Below are positions 22,638 through 30,981 of a stretch of 64,000 nucleotides of DNA, piece by piece. The position numbers were made by a program, and so were the translations under genes. The notes beneath the pieces are model-generated. The model did no database searches. It was not told where the DNA came from and saw only the letters and a list, made by a program, of their open reading frames with translations. Origin of the DNA: DASSUW01 sp963730535 (GTDB lineage Bacteria > Actinomycetota > Thermoleophilia > Solirubrobacterales > Solirubrobacteraceae); contig CAVSRU010000002.1 in NCBI GenBank assembly GCA_963730535.1, forward strand, positions 260,280 through 324,279. The letters are read 5' to 3'. Each line of letters starts with the position of its first letter. Positions within the stretch are counted from its first letter, which is position 1.

Positions 22638-24040
22638 CGCTCGAGCAGGGCGGCGGCGGCGAGGCCGGCGAGGCTGCTCTCGAGCTCCTCGGCCGGCCGG
22701 CCGAGCTCGGCGAGGAGCGCCGCCCGGTCGCGCGTGCCGTCGAGCAGCGTGATCAGCCGGCGGCCGAGATCATCGGGGACCTCGACGGTCGCGTGGCGCA
22801 GGTTGGTGACGCGCGTGCCCTCGGCGGCCTGGAGGCGGGCGAGCGGGCTGGCGACCGGGCGCTCGGAGGGGGTGGTGGCCAGCGCCGGGGTCCACACGTG
22901 GAGCTGCACGAGGTTGGCGGCGTACGCCTGGAGGAGCAGGCCGTGCAGCGGCTCGCCGTCGCCCAGCTCAGCGACCGGCACGGCGTCCGGCCACGCGGCA
23001 CCCAGCGCGAGCATCGCCGCCTTCGCGGCCGGCTCGTCGGTGGTCAGCGAGGCACCCCGCGGGCCGCGGAAGGTCACGCGACCGGCGTCCGGGTCGCCGT
23101 CCGGCTGGGCGGGCGACGCGGCGAACATGCGGGCGACGCGCGCCGCGTCCGGCTCGCGCTGCTCGACGCTGGCGTGGCAGAGCAGCGTCTGGCGGAAGAG
23201 CCGGCCCTTGAAGAAGTCCAGGTACTGCTCGCGCTCGATCGGGTCCGCGAGCTCGGAGACGGCCGGCGCCAGCGGCCCCGGCACCGTCATCTCGAAGAAG
23301 TCGGCCTCGGCCAGGTAGCGCATGCCGTGACGCTCAGCGTGGGCGGCGAAGTCGGCGAACAGGATCGCCTCGTGGCGCTCGGCCAGCTCGTCGTGGAAGA
23401 GCGACGGGTCGCGCTGCTCGAGCGCACGGGCGGCCTGCTCGGCGACCGTGCGCTGCACGCCGGTGGCCGTCTCCGCCGTGGCCGCCAGCGCGCCGAGCAG
23501 CGCCCTCGCCTGCGCGATCCGCTCGGCCGGCTCGTCGACGTCGCGCAGGTGCCAGCGCAGCATCTGGCGGGTGATCTCGCGCAGGTGCCCGCCGGGCAGC
23601 GCGTCGTAGGAGACGTACGCGACGCCGTTCGGTGCGAGGTGCGCGCGGCACGCCGCGAGCAGTGCGTCGCGCTCGTCCTCCGCGATCCACGAGTAGACGC
23701 CGTGGGCGATGACGTAGTCGAAGGTCCCGAGCTGCGGCAGGGCGGCCAGGTCGGCCTGGCGCACGTCGAGGTTGCCGAGCCCGAGCTTCCCCGCAACCGC
23801 CGCGGCGCGCTCGACCGCGGCGCCTGACAGGTCGATCCCGGAGAAGTGGCTGCCGGGGAGGCCGCTCGCCATCGGGATCAGGTTGCCGCCGTCGCCGCAG
23901 CCGAGCTCCAGCACGCGGCAGATGGTCACCGGCGCGGGGGAGAGGCCGAGCAGCGTGGCGATCGTCGCCAGGCGGTCGGGATGCGTCTGGGCGAACGGGT
24001 AGCCCGGATACGGCACCCGGTCGTAGCTCGAGGCGGTCAG
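22634..24040 (-). CDS. Methyltransferase with methyltransferase regulatory domain; CTG start
   Basis: A 468-residue protein. The N-terminus YDRVPYPGYPFAQTHPDRL leads into the SAM-binding motif VLELGCGDGGNLIPMA and an acidic FSGIDLSG. The middle, from about residue 200, resembles the methyltransferase regulatory domain (FFEMTVPGP, FKGRLFRQTLLCH), and the C-terminal part is a winged-helix-like tail. Homologues begin a few residues before the YDRVPYP block. The only codon able to start there is CTG 24038-24040, overlapping the upstream hcp stop as CTGA. A GTG at 24016 would truncate conserved sequence. The substrate is unknown. Confidence 0.82.
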   Translation of the reverse strand: MTASSYDRVPYPGYPFAQTHPDRLATIATLLGLSPAPVTICRVLELGCGDGGNLIPMASGLPGSHFSGIDLSGAAVERAAAVAGKLGLGNLDVRQADLAALPQLGTFDYVIAHGVYSWIAEDERDALLAACRAHLAPNGVAYVSYDALPGGHLREITRQMLRWHLRDVDEPAERIAQARALLGALAATAETATGVQRTVAEQAARALEQRDPSLFHDELAERHEAILFADFAAHAERHGMRYLAEADFFEMTVPGPLAPAVSELADPIEREQYLDFFKGRLFRQTLLCHASVEQREPDAARVARMFAASPAQPDGDPDAGRVTFRGPRGASLTTDEPAAKAAMLALGAAWPDAVPVAELGDGEPLHGLLLQAYAANLVQLHVWTPALATTPSERPVASPLARLQAAEGTRVTNLRHATVEVPDDLGRRLITLLDGTRDRAALLAELGRPAEELESSLAGLAAAALLER

Positions 24041-24522
24041 ACCTTCACGTTGGTCTTGACGTCCCACCCGGCGACGATGGGAGCGTCGAGCGAGCCGTCC
24101 GCCTTCTGGGCCCGGTACTCCATCCTGAGCTTGGCGAAGTTGAGCGAGACCTGGTCCATCGGGACGATCTCGGCGGCTTCCGCGCCGCCCGTCTGGTACG
24201 AGGTGACGAGGACCTCGTTGAGCGTGATCGTCAGGAACTCCGCCGCCTTGGCGCCGGCCCGCACCGCGCTCAGCTTCGCCTGCTTGAGGTGTTGACCGCT
24301 CGCGCACGCCAGGAACAGCCGCGGGCTGGCCTTGCTCATCCTCGTCGTGAAGAACAGATCCTGGATGCTCGCCTTGCCGGCTCCCGCGCCGCCCCCGACG
24401 CCCGCCGTCGCGGTGTTGGACGCGCCCCAGGACCAGGACAGCACGTCGATCTCGCCCTTGTGCTTGTTGTCGGTGCTCTCGCCTTCGATGCCCTCGATGC
24501 GCAGGAAGAAGTCGACCGCCAT
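24037..24522 (-). CDS. Hcp-like tube protein (type VI secretion Hcp family)
   Basis: A 161-residue protein with the Hcp1 fold signature: MAVDFFLRIEGIEGES at the start, then the HKGEIDVLSWSWGASN strand, a Gly/Ala-rich loop, a block reading SIQDLFFTTRMSKASPRLF, and a final WDVKTNVKV strand. Hcp proteins form hexameric rings that stack as the inner tube of type VI secretion. No sheath, baseplate, VgrG or ClpV gene is in the window, so this is an isolated family member, as also seen in other actinobacteria. It is the first gene of a two-gene operon with the methyltransferase, and divergent from a histidine kinase gene. Confidence 0.87.
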   Translation of the reverse strand: MAVDFFLRIEGIEGESTDNKHKGEIDVLSWSWGASNTATAGVGGGAGAGKASIQDLFFTTRMSKASPRLFLACASGQHLKQAKLSAVRAGAKAAEFLTITLNEVLVTSYQTGGAEAAEIVPMDQVSLNFAKLRMEYRAQKADGSLDAPIVAGWDVKTNVKV

Positions 24523-24583
24523 CGTGCGGGCGAGCCTACGTGCCGGGCGACTCAGGTGTCAAACATGGAAGGCTAGGCAGCCG

Positions 24584-26539
24584 ATGCGTCCCGATCCCAC
24601 CGCGCTGCTGGAGACCGAGCACGCCGCCGCCCGCGTGCTGGCCGCCGCCACCACCGAGGCGGAGGCGTACCCCGCGCTGATCGCCGCGGTGGCCGGCTCG
24701 CTCGGGTGGGACGCCGGCGCGCTGTGGACCGGCGAGCCGCCCGAGCTCCGCCGTATCGCGGCGTGGCCGGACGACGCCGTGGTCGACGGGCGCGGCGCGG
24801 TGGCGTTCCCCGTCGCCGGCGTGGGCGTGATGGAGTTCTTCGCGGCGCAGCCCGTCGCGCTCGACGACTCGCTCCGCGCCACGCTTGCCAGCCTCGGCGC
24901 GCAGACCGCCTCCTTCGCCGAGCGGTTGCGCGTGCAGCACGCGCTGCGGGAGAGCGATGCCCGCAAGAGCGCGATGATCGACGCCGCGTTCGACTGCGTG
25001 ATCACCATGGACCACAACGGCGACGTCCTCGAGGTCAACGAGCGCGCGGAGCAGACCTTCGGCTACACGGCGGCCGAGATGGTGGGCCGCGAGCTGGCGG
25101 ACCTGATCATCCCGCCTTCGCTGCGCGACCCGCACCGGCGTGGCCTCGCTCGCGCGGTGGCGGCCGGGCACGTGCACGTCATGGACCATCCGTATGAGCT
25201 CGTCGCCATGCGCGCCGACGGCAGCGAGTTCCCGGTCGAGGTGGCGATCACGCAGCCGGACGTGCCCGGCCCGCCCATCTACTGCGGCTACCTGCGCGAC
25301 GTGACCGACCGGCGCGAGGCCGAGGAGGCCCTGCGCCACCTGGCCGAGGAGCAGGCGGCGCTGCGGCGCGTGGCGACGGCCGTGGCCGTCGAGCAGGACC
25401 CGTCGCGCGTGTTCGGCCTCGTCACCGAGGAGGTCGGGCGCCTGCTCGGCGCCCAGTCGTCGAACCTCGTGCGCTACGAGTACGACGAGACCGCCACCGT
25501 CGTGGGGGGCTGGAGCATCGGTGGGCTCGCCAGCGTGCCGGTCGGCGAACGGGTCCTGATGGACGGCGACACGGCCACCGTGCGCGTCTGGCGGACCGGC
25601 GGCCCGGTGCGCCTCGACAGCTACGACGGCATCCCGGGAACGCTCGCCGAGCGGCTGCGCGACCACCTGGGCTTCCGCTGCGCGGTCGCCGCCCCGGTGG
25701 TGCTCGGCGGCCGGCTGTGGGGCGCGGTGATCGTTTCCAGCATCAACCCGGAGCCGTTCCCGGCGGGCGCCGAGCAGCGGATCGCCGACTTCGCCGAGCT
25801 GGCGGCCCAGGCGCTCGCCAACGCGCAGGCGCGCGAGGAGCTCGCGGCCTCCCGCATCCGGCTTGTGGAGGCCGGCGACGCCGAGCGGCAGCGCCTGGAG
25901 CGCAACCTGCACGACGGCGCCCAGCAGCGCCTCGTCTCCCTCTCGATCAACCTGCGGATGGCCGCGCGCGCGTACCCGGAGGCGCGCGACGCGCTCGAGG
26001 CGGCGAGCGCCGAGCTCGCCCAGGCCCTCGACGAGCTGCGCGAGCTCGCGCGCGGCATCCATCCGGCGATCCTCAGCCAGCGCGGGCTCCAGCCGGCGCT
26101 CGAGGCGCTCGCGTTCCGCGCGCCGGTGCCCGTGCGGCTCGTCGCCGCGATCGACGAGCCGCTGCCCGAGGCGGTCGAGGCGTGCGCGTACTACGTCGTG
26201 GCCGAGGCGCTCACCAACGCCTGCAAGTACGCGCAGGCGTCGGTGATCGACGTGCGGATCTCACAGGAGGACGGGACGGCGCGGGTCGAGGTCGCCGACG
26301 ATGGCATCGGCGGCGCGCGCCGCCACGTCGGGGGCGGCCTGGGCGGGCTCGCGGATCGCGTCGAGGCCCTCGGCGGCCGGCTCGGGCTCGAGAGCCCGGC
26401 CGGCGCCGGAACCGTCGTGCGGGCGGAGATCCCCTACCCGTCGTCCTCCGATCCCCGGGTGTCGAGCCGGAACAGCTCGCGGGCGGCGAACGCCGTGTCG
26501 GCGAAGTCCGAGAAGACCCCGTCGACGCCCAGCCCGTAG
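24584..26539 (+). CDS. PAS-GAF sensor histidine kinase (HisKA_3/NarX type)
   Basis: A 651-residue soluble kinase. A GAF-like region at about 1-120 is followed by a PAS domain (about 125-240, FDCVITMDHNGDVLEVNERA), a second GAF (about 260-420), and a HisKA_3 dimerisation helix with His443 in ERNLHDGAQQR. The ATPase domain has DDGIGG and GGLGGLADRVEALGG. It autophosphorylates and signals to a NarL-type regulator; none is adjacent. The ATG at 24584 directly precedes the first conserved helix. The last 30 residues after the ATPase fold are read antisense to the GDPD gene. Confidence 0.88.
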   Translation: MRPDPTALLETEHAAARVLAAATTEAEAYPALIAAVAGSLGWDAGALWTGEPPELRRIAAWPDDAVVDGRGAVAFPVAGVGVMEFFAAQPVALDDSLRATLASLGAQTASFAERLRVQHALRESDARKSAMIDAAFDCVITMDHNGDVLEVNERAEQTFGYTAAEMVGRELADLIIPPSLRDPHRRGLARAVAAGHVHVMDHPYELVAMRADGSEFPVEVAITQPDVPGPPIYCGYLRDVTDRREAEEALRHLAEEQAALRRVATAVAVEQDPSRVFGLVTEEVGRLLGAQSSNLVRYEYDETATVVGGWSIGGLASVPVGERVLMDGDTATVRVWRTGGPVRLDSYDGIPGTLAERLRDHLGFRCAVAAPVVLGGRLWGAVIVSSINPEPFPAGAEQRIADFAELAAQALANAQAREELAASRIRLVEAGDAERQRLERNLHDGAQQRLVSLSINLRMAARAYPEARDALEAASAELAQALDELRELARGIHPAILSQRGLQPALEALAFRAPVPVRLVAAIDEPLPEAVEACAYYVVAEALTNACKYAQASVIDVRISQEDGTARVEVADDGIGGARRHVGGGLGGLADRVEALGGRLGLESPAGAGTVVRAEIPYPSSSDPRVSSRNSSRAANAVSAKSEKTPSTPSP

Positions 26540-27546
26540 AACGTCAGGTACTCGTTCGCCGGGTTGCTGTAGTGGGCGGGGAACGCGTCGTCGCGGAACG
26601 TGTACGGGTGCACGAGAAGCCCGTGCGCGTGCGCGCGGGCGACGAGGTCGGTGGCAGTCGGCACGCCGTTCACCAAGCGGTGGATGTACGGCTTCCACGG
26701 CCCGATCCCGTCGGCGTACGTCGCGACCTCGCTGAGACCCGCGTCCGTCGCGAAGAACCCGAACGTGTCCGTCCTCCCGGAGACCGTCCAGTCGTACGGG
26801 CGGTCGGACGGGGCGACGTACTGGAGCGTGCCGTCAGGATTGACGTCCCATGCGTCGACGAGCTGAATGAGGCGCACGTTCGTGCGGCGGTTCAGCGACT
26901 GGAGGTTGGACTGCTCGAACGACTGGATGAAGACCGGCGCGCGGCGGCGGTCCCAGCCGGCCCGGCGTAGGGCGGCGAGCAGCCGGCCCTCGAGCTTGAG
27001 CCCGAGGTTGCGGTGGTACGTCGGGTGCTTGGTCTCGGGATAGATCCCGATCCTGCGCCCGGTGCGCTTCGAGTACTTCTTGGCGAGCGCGATGACCTGC
27101 TCGAAGGTGGGGATCTTGTAGCGGCCGTTGAACCGCTGCGGGCGATGGGCGAGCGGCTGCACGGCGCGCAGCGTCTTGATCTCCTTGAGCGTGAAGTCGG
27201 AGGCAAACCAGCCGTCCTCCTCGATGCCGTCGACCAGCACGTTCTCGCGCCGGCGCGTGGCGAACTCGGGATGGGACGCGACGTCGGTCGTCGCCGTGAT
27301 GTTTGGCTCGTGCCGCGCGATCAGGCGCCCGTCCTTCGTGGCCACGAGATCGGGCTCGATGTAGTCGGCGCCGAGCTTGATCGCCAGCGCGTAGCCGGGA
27401 AGCGTGTGGTCCGGCAGGTAGCCGGGGGCCCCGCGGTGCCCGATGACCAGCGGGTGCTGCTGGTCGGGCTTTTGATGTGCGCTCGCCGCCGGTGCGCAGG
27501 CGCCCGCGATCGCGAGCGCGCTTGCCAGGAAGATGAAGCGTCGCAT
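26434..27546 (-). CDS. Secreted glycerophosphodiester phosphodiesterase
   Basis: A 370-residue protein with a clean signal peptide (RRFIFLASALAIAGACAPA, cleavage near ASA-HQ). The GDPD barrel carries VIGHRGAPGYLPDHTLPGY with the catalytic His, YIEPDLVATKDG for metal binding, and the second catalytic His in LIARHEPN. It hydrolyses glycerophosphodiesters outside the membrane to glycerol-3-phosphate and an alcohol, a scavenging role for phosphate or carbon. Its 3' end overlaps the convergent kinase gene by 106 bp. Confidence 0.93.
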   Translation of the reverse strand: MRRFIFLASALAIAGACAPAASAHQKPDQQHPLVIGHRGAPGYLPDHTLPGYALAIKLGADYIEPDLVATKDGRLIARHEPNITATTDVASHPEFATRRRENVLVDGIEEDGWFASDFTLKEIKTLRAVQPLAHRPQRFNGRYKIPTFEQVIALAKKYSKRTGRRIGIYPETKHPTYHRNLGLKLEGRLLAALRRAGWDRRRAPVFIQSFEQSNLQSLNRRTNVRLIQLVDAWDVNPDGTLQYVAPSDRPYDWTVSGRTDTFGFFATDAGLSEVATYADGIGPWKPYIHRLVNGVPTATDLVARAHAHGLLVHPYTFRDDAFPAHYSNPANEYLTFYGLGVDGVFSDFADTAFAARELFRLDTRGSEDDG

Positions 27547-27586
27547 CGAGCGACCGTATCCGCCAGCGCCCGCCGCGTGTGAAGAG

Positions 27587-28204
27587 TTATCGCTCGGCGG
27601 CGGTGACGATCATGTCGACGCAGCAGTCGAGCCCGATCGCGGTGCTGTCCAGGCTGAGGTGGTAGAGGTGCGGGTCACGCGCGTCCGCGCCGTAGAAGTG
27701 CTGCACATAGGCCTCGCGCGCGCGGTCGTTGTCGGCGCGCCGGCGCTCGGCCTCGGCGCGGTCGATGCCCTCGGCCGCCATCGCCCGCTCGACCCGCCGG
27801 TCCTTCGGGCCGCTTAGCCGCACGTGGAGCGCGTCGGGATGCTCGCGCAGGACGAGCGCCGCCGCCCGCCCGAGGATCACGCTGCCCGTGCTCGCCGCCT
27901 GCTCGCGGATCACCTGCTCGGTGGCGTCGCGGTACGCGTTGTCGTCGACGCACTCGTGCTCGAGCACCGGTCGGGCTCCGAACGGCAGCCCGGCGGGGGC
28001 GAGCGCGCGGACGAAACGCTCGAGCACGCTCCCCGCCGAGTCGTCGTGGCGCAGCGCCTCGTGGAGCGGGACGGCCAGCCGCCGCGCGACCTCGCCTGGG
28101 ATCGCCCGGTCCACGAACGGGACGCCGAGGCGCTCGGCGACGCGCGGCCCGACGTACGAGCCGCCCGCCCCGTACGACGCCGAGATCGTCACGACGCGCC
28201 CCAT
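27587..28204 (-). CDS. Cytidylate kinase-like family protein
   Basis: A 205-residue protein of the Cytidylate_kin2 family. The P-loop-like start is MGRVVTISASYGAGGSYVG, followed by VPFVDRAIPGEVARRL, a mid-protein GRAAALVLREHPDALHVRLSGP and a Lid-like KDRRVERAM. The GAGGS loop replaces the canonical GxxGxGKS/T, as is usual in this family. The exact substrate is unproven; nucleotide phosphorylation is inferred from family. The ATG at 28204 starts right at the first strand, so longer upstream frames are not used. Confidence 0.83.
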   Translation of the reverse strand: MGRVVTISASYGAGGSYVGPRVAERLGVPFVDRAIPGEVARRLAVPLHEALRHDDSAGSVLERFVRALAPAGLPFGARPVLEHECVDDNAYRDATEQVIREQAASTGSVILGRAAALVLREHPDALHVRLSGPKDRRVERAMAAEGIDRAEAERRRADNDRAREAYVQHFYGADARDPHLYHLSLDSTAIGLDCCVDMIVTAAER

Positions 28205-28247
28205 GCACGAAGTATGGGTGATCCGCTCGCCGGGGTGTCGCGCATAA

Positions 28248-28604
28248 GCGCCGACGCGCAGGCAGTCGCGCCAGCGCTTCAAGGGCCGCCTGCCGTACCA
28301 CCTGCGCACCCGGTCGCGGATCACGCGGCTCGAGCCGCCGCACGTCATCGCCGCCGACGTCGACGGCGACCTGCGCGGCCACGGGCGCTGGACGCTGACC
28401 GAGACCGCCGCCGGCACCCACGTGCGCTTCGACTGGAACGTCTCCGCCGACCGCCCGCTGCTGCGTGCCTTGAGTCCGGTGCTGCGGCCGGCCTTGCGGT
28501 GGAACCACGCCTGGGCGATCGCTCGGGCGCGCGAGGGGCTCGAGCCGTTCGCGCGCTCGGTGGCCGCGGTGGCGCGTGGCGGAACGTCAACTGCGGCTGG
28601 GTAG
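28248..28604 (+). pseudogene. SRPBCC (polyketide cyclase-like) C-terminal remnant
   Basis: The frame from 28248 to 28604 encodes the C-terminal half of an SRPBCC/START-like lipid-binding protein: RFKGRLPYHLRTRSRITRLE, ADVDGDLRGHGRW, and a final helix around RWNHAWAIARAREGLE. A TAA at 28245 closes the frame and there is no ATG, GTG or TTG until 28422, so the N-terminal half is missing. The last seven residues and the stop come from the left terminus of repeat copy B. It looks like a decayed gene whose 3' end meets the element. Confidence 0.6.
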
Positions 28605-28796
28605 GGAGGTGCGGGGGTGGGCGGCCGCGAGGGTGCATTTCGTCGACTTCACCGCGCCCGCGCTCGTGAGGTCGACGAAAAGCACCGTATAGGTGCACAA
28701 CGTCGACGTCACCGCGTCGACGCTCGTGGGGTCGACGAAATGCACCCTTCCCGCGGCCCGGCCCCCAGCCTCCCTACCCAGCCGCCGTTGACGTTC
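28582..28796. repeat. Palindromic intergenic element, copy B
   Basis: A 215-bp element with 28-bp inverted termini (GAACGTCAACTGCGGCTGGG... / ...CCCAGCCGCCGTTGACGTTC) that differ at one base. Two inner hairpins begin at 28633 and 28693, again exactly 60 nt apart, with arms related to GTGCATTTCGTCGACTTCAC and GTGGGGTCGACGAAATGCAC. The spacing matches copy A although arm and loop sequences have diverged. The left terminus supplies the stop codon of the SRPBCC remnant; the right end is 30 nt before rnhA. Confidence 0.9.
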
Positions 28797-28826
28797 GTCC
28801 GCGCCGCCGCCTACCATCGCCCGCCG

Positions 28827-29321
28827 ATGCCGCGCCGTGACACCCCCGTCGAGACCCGCGAGGGTGAGGCGCTGGTCTGGACCGACGGCGCCTGCCGTGG
28901 GAACCCCGGCCCGGGCGGCTGGGCCGCGATCGTGGTGCCGCCGGACGGGGCCGAGCCCGTCGAGCTGTCGGGCGGCGACCGGCACACGACGAACAACCGG
29001 ATGGAGTACACGGCGGCGCTCGAGGGGCTGAAGGCGTTGCCGCCGGGGAGTCGTGCGTGCATCGTCACCGACTCGCGGCTGATGCTCGACTCGATGACGA
29101 AGTGGATCGCCGGGTGGAAGCGGCGGGGCTGGAAGACCGCGGGCGGCGATCCGGTCAAGAACCAGGACCTCGTGCGGGCGCTGGAGGCGGAGATCGCGCG
29201 GCACGCGGCGGTGCGCTGGCACTGGGTCCGCGGGCACGAGACCGGCGCCGGCCACGCTCACAAGGCGCTCAACGACCGCGCCGACCGGCTCGCGGTCGCG
29301 GCGTCTCACACCGCCGCCTGA
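28827..29321 (+). CDS. rnhA: Ribonuclease HI
   Basis: A 164-residue RNase H with all four catalytic acids visible: Asp in VWTDGACRGNPGPGGWA, Glu in NNRMEYTAALEGL, Asp in IVTDSRLM, and the last Asp in LNDRADRLA. The basic handle region contains WKRRGWKTAGG. It degrades the RNA strand of RNA-DNA hybrids in the cytoplasm (primers, R-loops). The ATG at 28827 is 9 nt after a TACCAT hexamer that could be a -10 box, suggesting a short leader. Repeat copy B ends 30 nt upstream. Confidence 0.95.
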   Translation: MPRRDTPVETREGEALVWTDGACRGNPGPGGWAAIVVPPDGAEPVELSGGDRHTTNNRMEYTAALEGLKALPPGSRACIVTDSRLMLDSMTKWIAGWKRRGWKTAGGDPVKNQDLVRALEAEIARHAAVRWHWVRGHETGAGHAHKALNDRADRLAVAASHTAA

Positions 29322-29341
29322 GCGTCCTAGCATGAACTCTC

Positions 29342-29989
29342 GTGGCGCCGCTCGCTCTCGAGATCTGGTCTGACGTCGTCTGTCCGTGGTGCTACGTCGG
29401 CAAACGACGCCTCGAGGCCGCGCTGGAGATGCTCCCGGACCGCGACGACGTCGAGGTCCGGTGGCGCTCGTTCCAGCTCGACCCGGAGGCGCCGCTAGCC
29501 CGCGACGTGCCGGCCGACGAGCACCTCGCCGCCAAGTACGGGATGAGCGTCGAGGACGCGCGCGCCCTGAACGAGCAGATGACCGAGCTGGCCGCCGGCG
29601 AGGGTCTCGAGTACCACCTCGACCGCACGCGCGGCGGCAACACGTTCGACGCGCATCGCCTGATCCAGCTCGGCGCCGCCCGAGGCGTCCAGGACGCCGT
29701 CAAGGAGCGCCTGATGCGCGGCTACTTCACCGAGGGCGAGGAGGTAAGCGACCACCAGACGCTGGTCCGCCTCGGCGCCGACGCGGGGCTCGACCCGCAC
29801 GAGGCGCGGGCCGTGCTCGCGAGCGACGCCTACGCCGACGACGTTCGCGGCGACGAGGCGCTGGCGCGGCGGATGGGCATCCGGGGCGTCCCGTACTTCG
29901 TGCTCAACCGGCGCTTCGGGGTCTCCGGCGCCCAGCCGGCCGAGCTCCTCGTGCAGGCGTTCGAGCGCGCCCGGCAGGAGGCCGCCTGA
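29342..29989 (+). CDS. DsbA-family (FrnE-like) thiol oxidoreductase
   Basis: A 215-residue cytosolic thioredoxin-fold protein. The active site CPWC lies in EIWSDVVCPWCYVGKRRLE near residue 15, a long helical insertion follows, and the cis-Pro loop is GIRGVPYFVLNRRFGVSGAQ. There is no signal peptide, so this is the 2-hydroxychromene isomerase/FrnE branch rather than periplasmic DsbA. Members form or isomerise disulfides and have been tied to oxidative stress and polyketide tailoring. Its stop overlaps the next start in TGATG, so it is coupled to the flavin oxidoreductase gene. Confidence 0.9.
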   Translation: MAPLALEIWSDVVCPWCYVGKRRLEAALEMLPDRDDVEVRWRSFQLDPEAPLARDVPADEHLAAKYGMSVEDARALNEQMTELAAGEGLEYHLDRTRGGNTFDAHRLIQLGAARGVQDAVKERLMRGYFTEGEEVSDHQTLVRLGADAGLDPHEARAVLASDAYADDVRGDEALARRMGIRGVPYFVLNRRFGVSGAQPAELLVQAFERARQEAA

Positions 29990-30981
29990 TGCTGCTCAGC
30001 GTGCTTGACCAGACGCCCGTCTCCGAGGGCTCGAGCGGCCCGGAGGCACTCCAGAACACGCTCGACCTCGCCCGCGCCGCGGACGCCCTCGGCTACCACC
30101 GCTACTGGCTGGCCGAGCATCATGGGCTCTCGCTGGCCGGCCCGAGCCCGGAGGTGCTGATCGGGCCGGTCGCCGCGGCCACCGAGCGCATCCGCGTCGG
30201 CAGCGGCGGCGTGATGCTCCCGCACTACTCGCCGTTCAAGGTGGCGGAGAACTTCAGCCTGCTCGCGGGCCTCTACCCCGGGCGGATCGACCTCGCGATC
30301 GGCCGCGCGTCGGGCACCGACCCGCTCACCACCTACGCGCTCCAGCGCGACCGCCGCGAGGTCGCGCCCGACGACTTCCCGCAGCAGCTCGCCGAGCTGC
30401 TCGCGCACTTCGACGGCAGCTTCCCGGCCGACCACCCGTTCGCGCGGCTCGGCCGCACGCTCCCGGGCGGTGACGAGCGGCCCGAGATCTGGCTGCTCGG
30501 CTCGTCGGCCCAGAGCGCGGTCTGGGCGGCGCAGCTCGGGCTGCCGTACGCGTTCGCCGACTTCATCAACCCGCAGGGGGCGGAGATCGTCGCCTCCTAC
30601 CGCGAGCGGGCCGCCGAGCCGCGGACCGCGATCGGCGTGTGGGCGATCTGCGCCGACACCGACGCCGAGGCCGAGCGGCTGGCGACCTCGATCGCGATGT
30701 CGTTCGCGATGCTGCGCCAGGGCCGCCCGATCGCCGTGCCGACCCCCGAGCGCGCCGCCCGCTACCTCGAGCAGCAAGGCGACCCCGCCGCCTCCGGGCG
30801 CCGGCGGATCGTCGGCGCCCCGGAGACGGTGCGCGCCGGGATCGAGGCCGTCGCCGCCGAGTACGAGGCCGACGAGGTCATCCTCGTCACCATCACGCAC
30901 GACCACGCGGCTCGCCGCCGCTCGTACGAGCTGATCGCAGGCGCCTTCGGGCTCCGCGCTCCCACCGCCCAGGCCGCGTGA
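29989..30981 (+). CDS. LLM-class flavin-dependent oxidoreductase
   Basis: A 330-residue bacterial-luciferase-like barrel: LSVLDQTPV at the start, ALGYHRYWLAEHHGL, RIRVGSGGVMLPHYSPFKVAE, YPGRIDLAIGRASGTDP and WLLGSSAQSA. This is the MsnO8-type subgroup that uses reduced FMN (or F420 in some relatives) to oxidise small organic molecules. The ATG shares a base with the preceding stop, and its own TGA overlaps the GTG of the MFS transporter, giving a coupled redox-export unit. Confidence 0.92.
   Translation: MLLSVLDQTPVSEGSSGPEALQNTLDLARAADALGYHRYWLAEHHGLSLAGPSPEVLIGPVAAATERIRVGSGGVMLPHYSPFKVAENFSLLAGLYPGRIDLAIGRASGTDPLTTYALQRDRREVAPDDFPQQLAELLAHFDGSFPADHPFARLGRTLPGGDERPEIWLLGSSAQSAVWAAQLGLPYAFADFINPQGAEIVASYRERAAEPRTAIGVWAICADTDAEAERLATSIAMSFAMLRQGRPIAVPTPERAARYLEQQGDPAASGRRRIVGAPETVRAGIEAVAAEYEADEVILVTITHDHAARRRSYELIAGAFGLRAPTAQAA

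Noticed and set aside
24037..24522. A type VI secretion locus
   Set aside because: Only an Hcp-like protein is present; no sheath, baseplate, VgrG, TssJLM or ClpV gene lies within the window.
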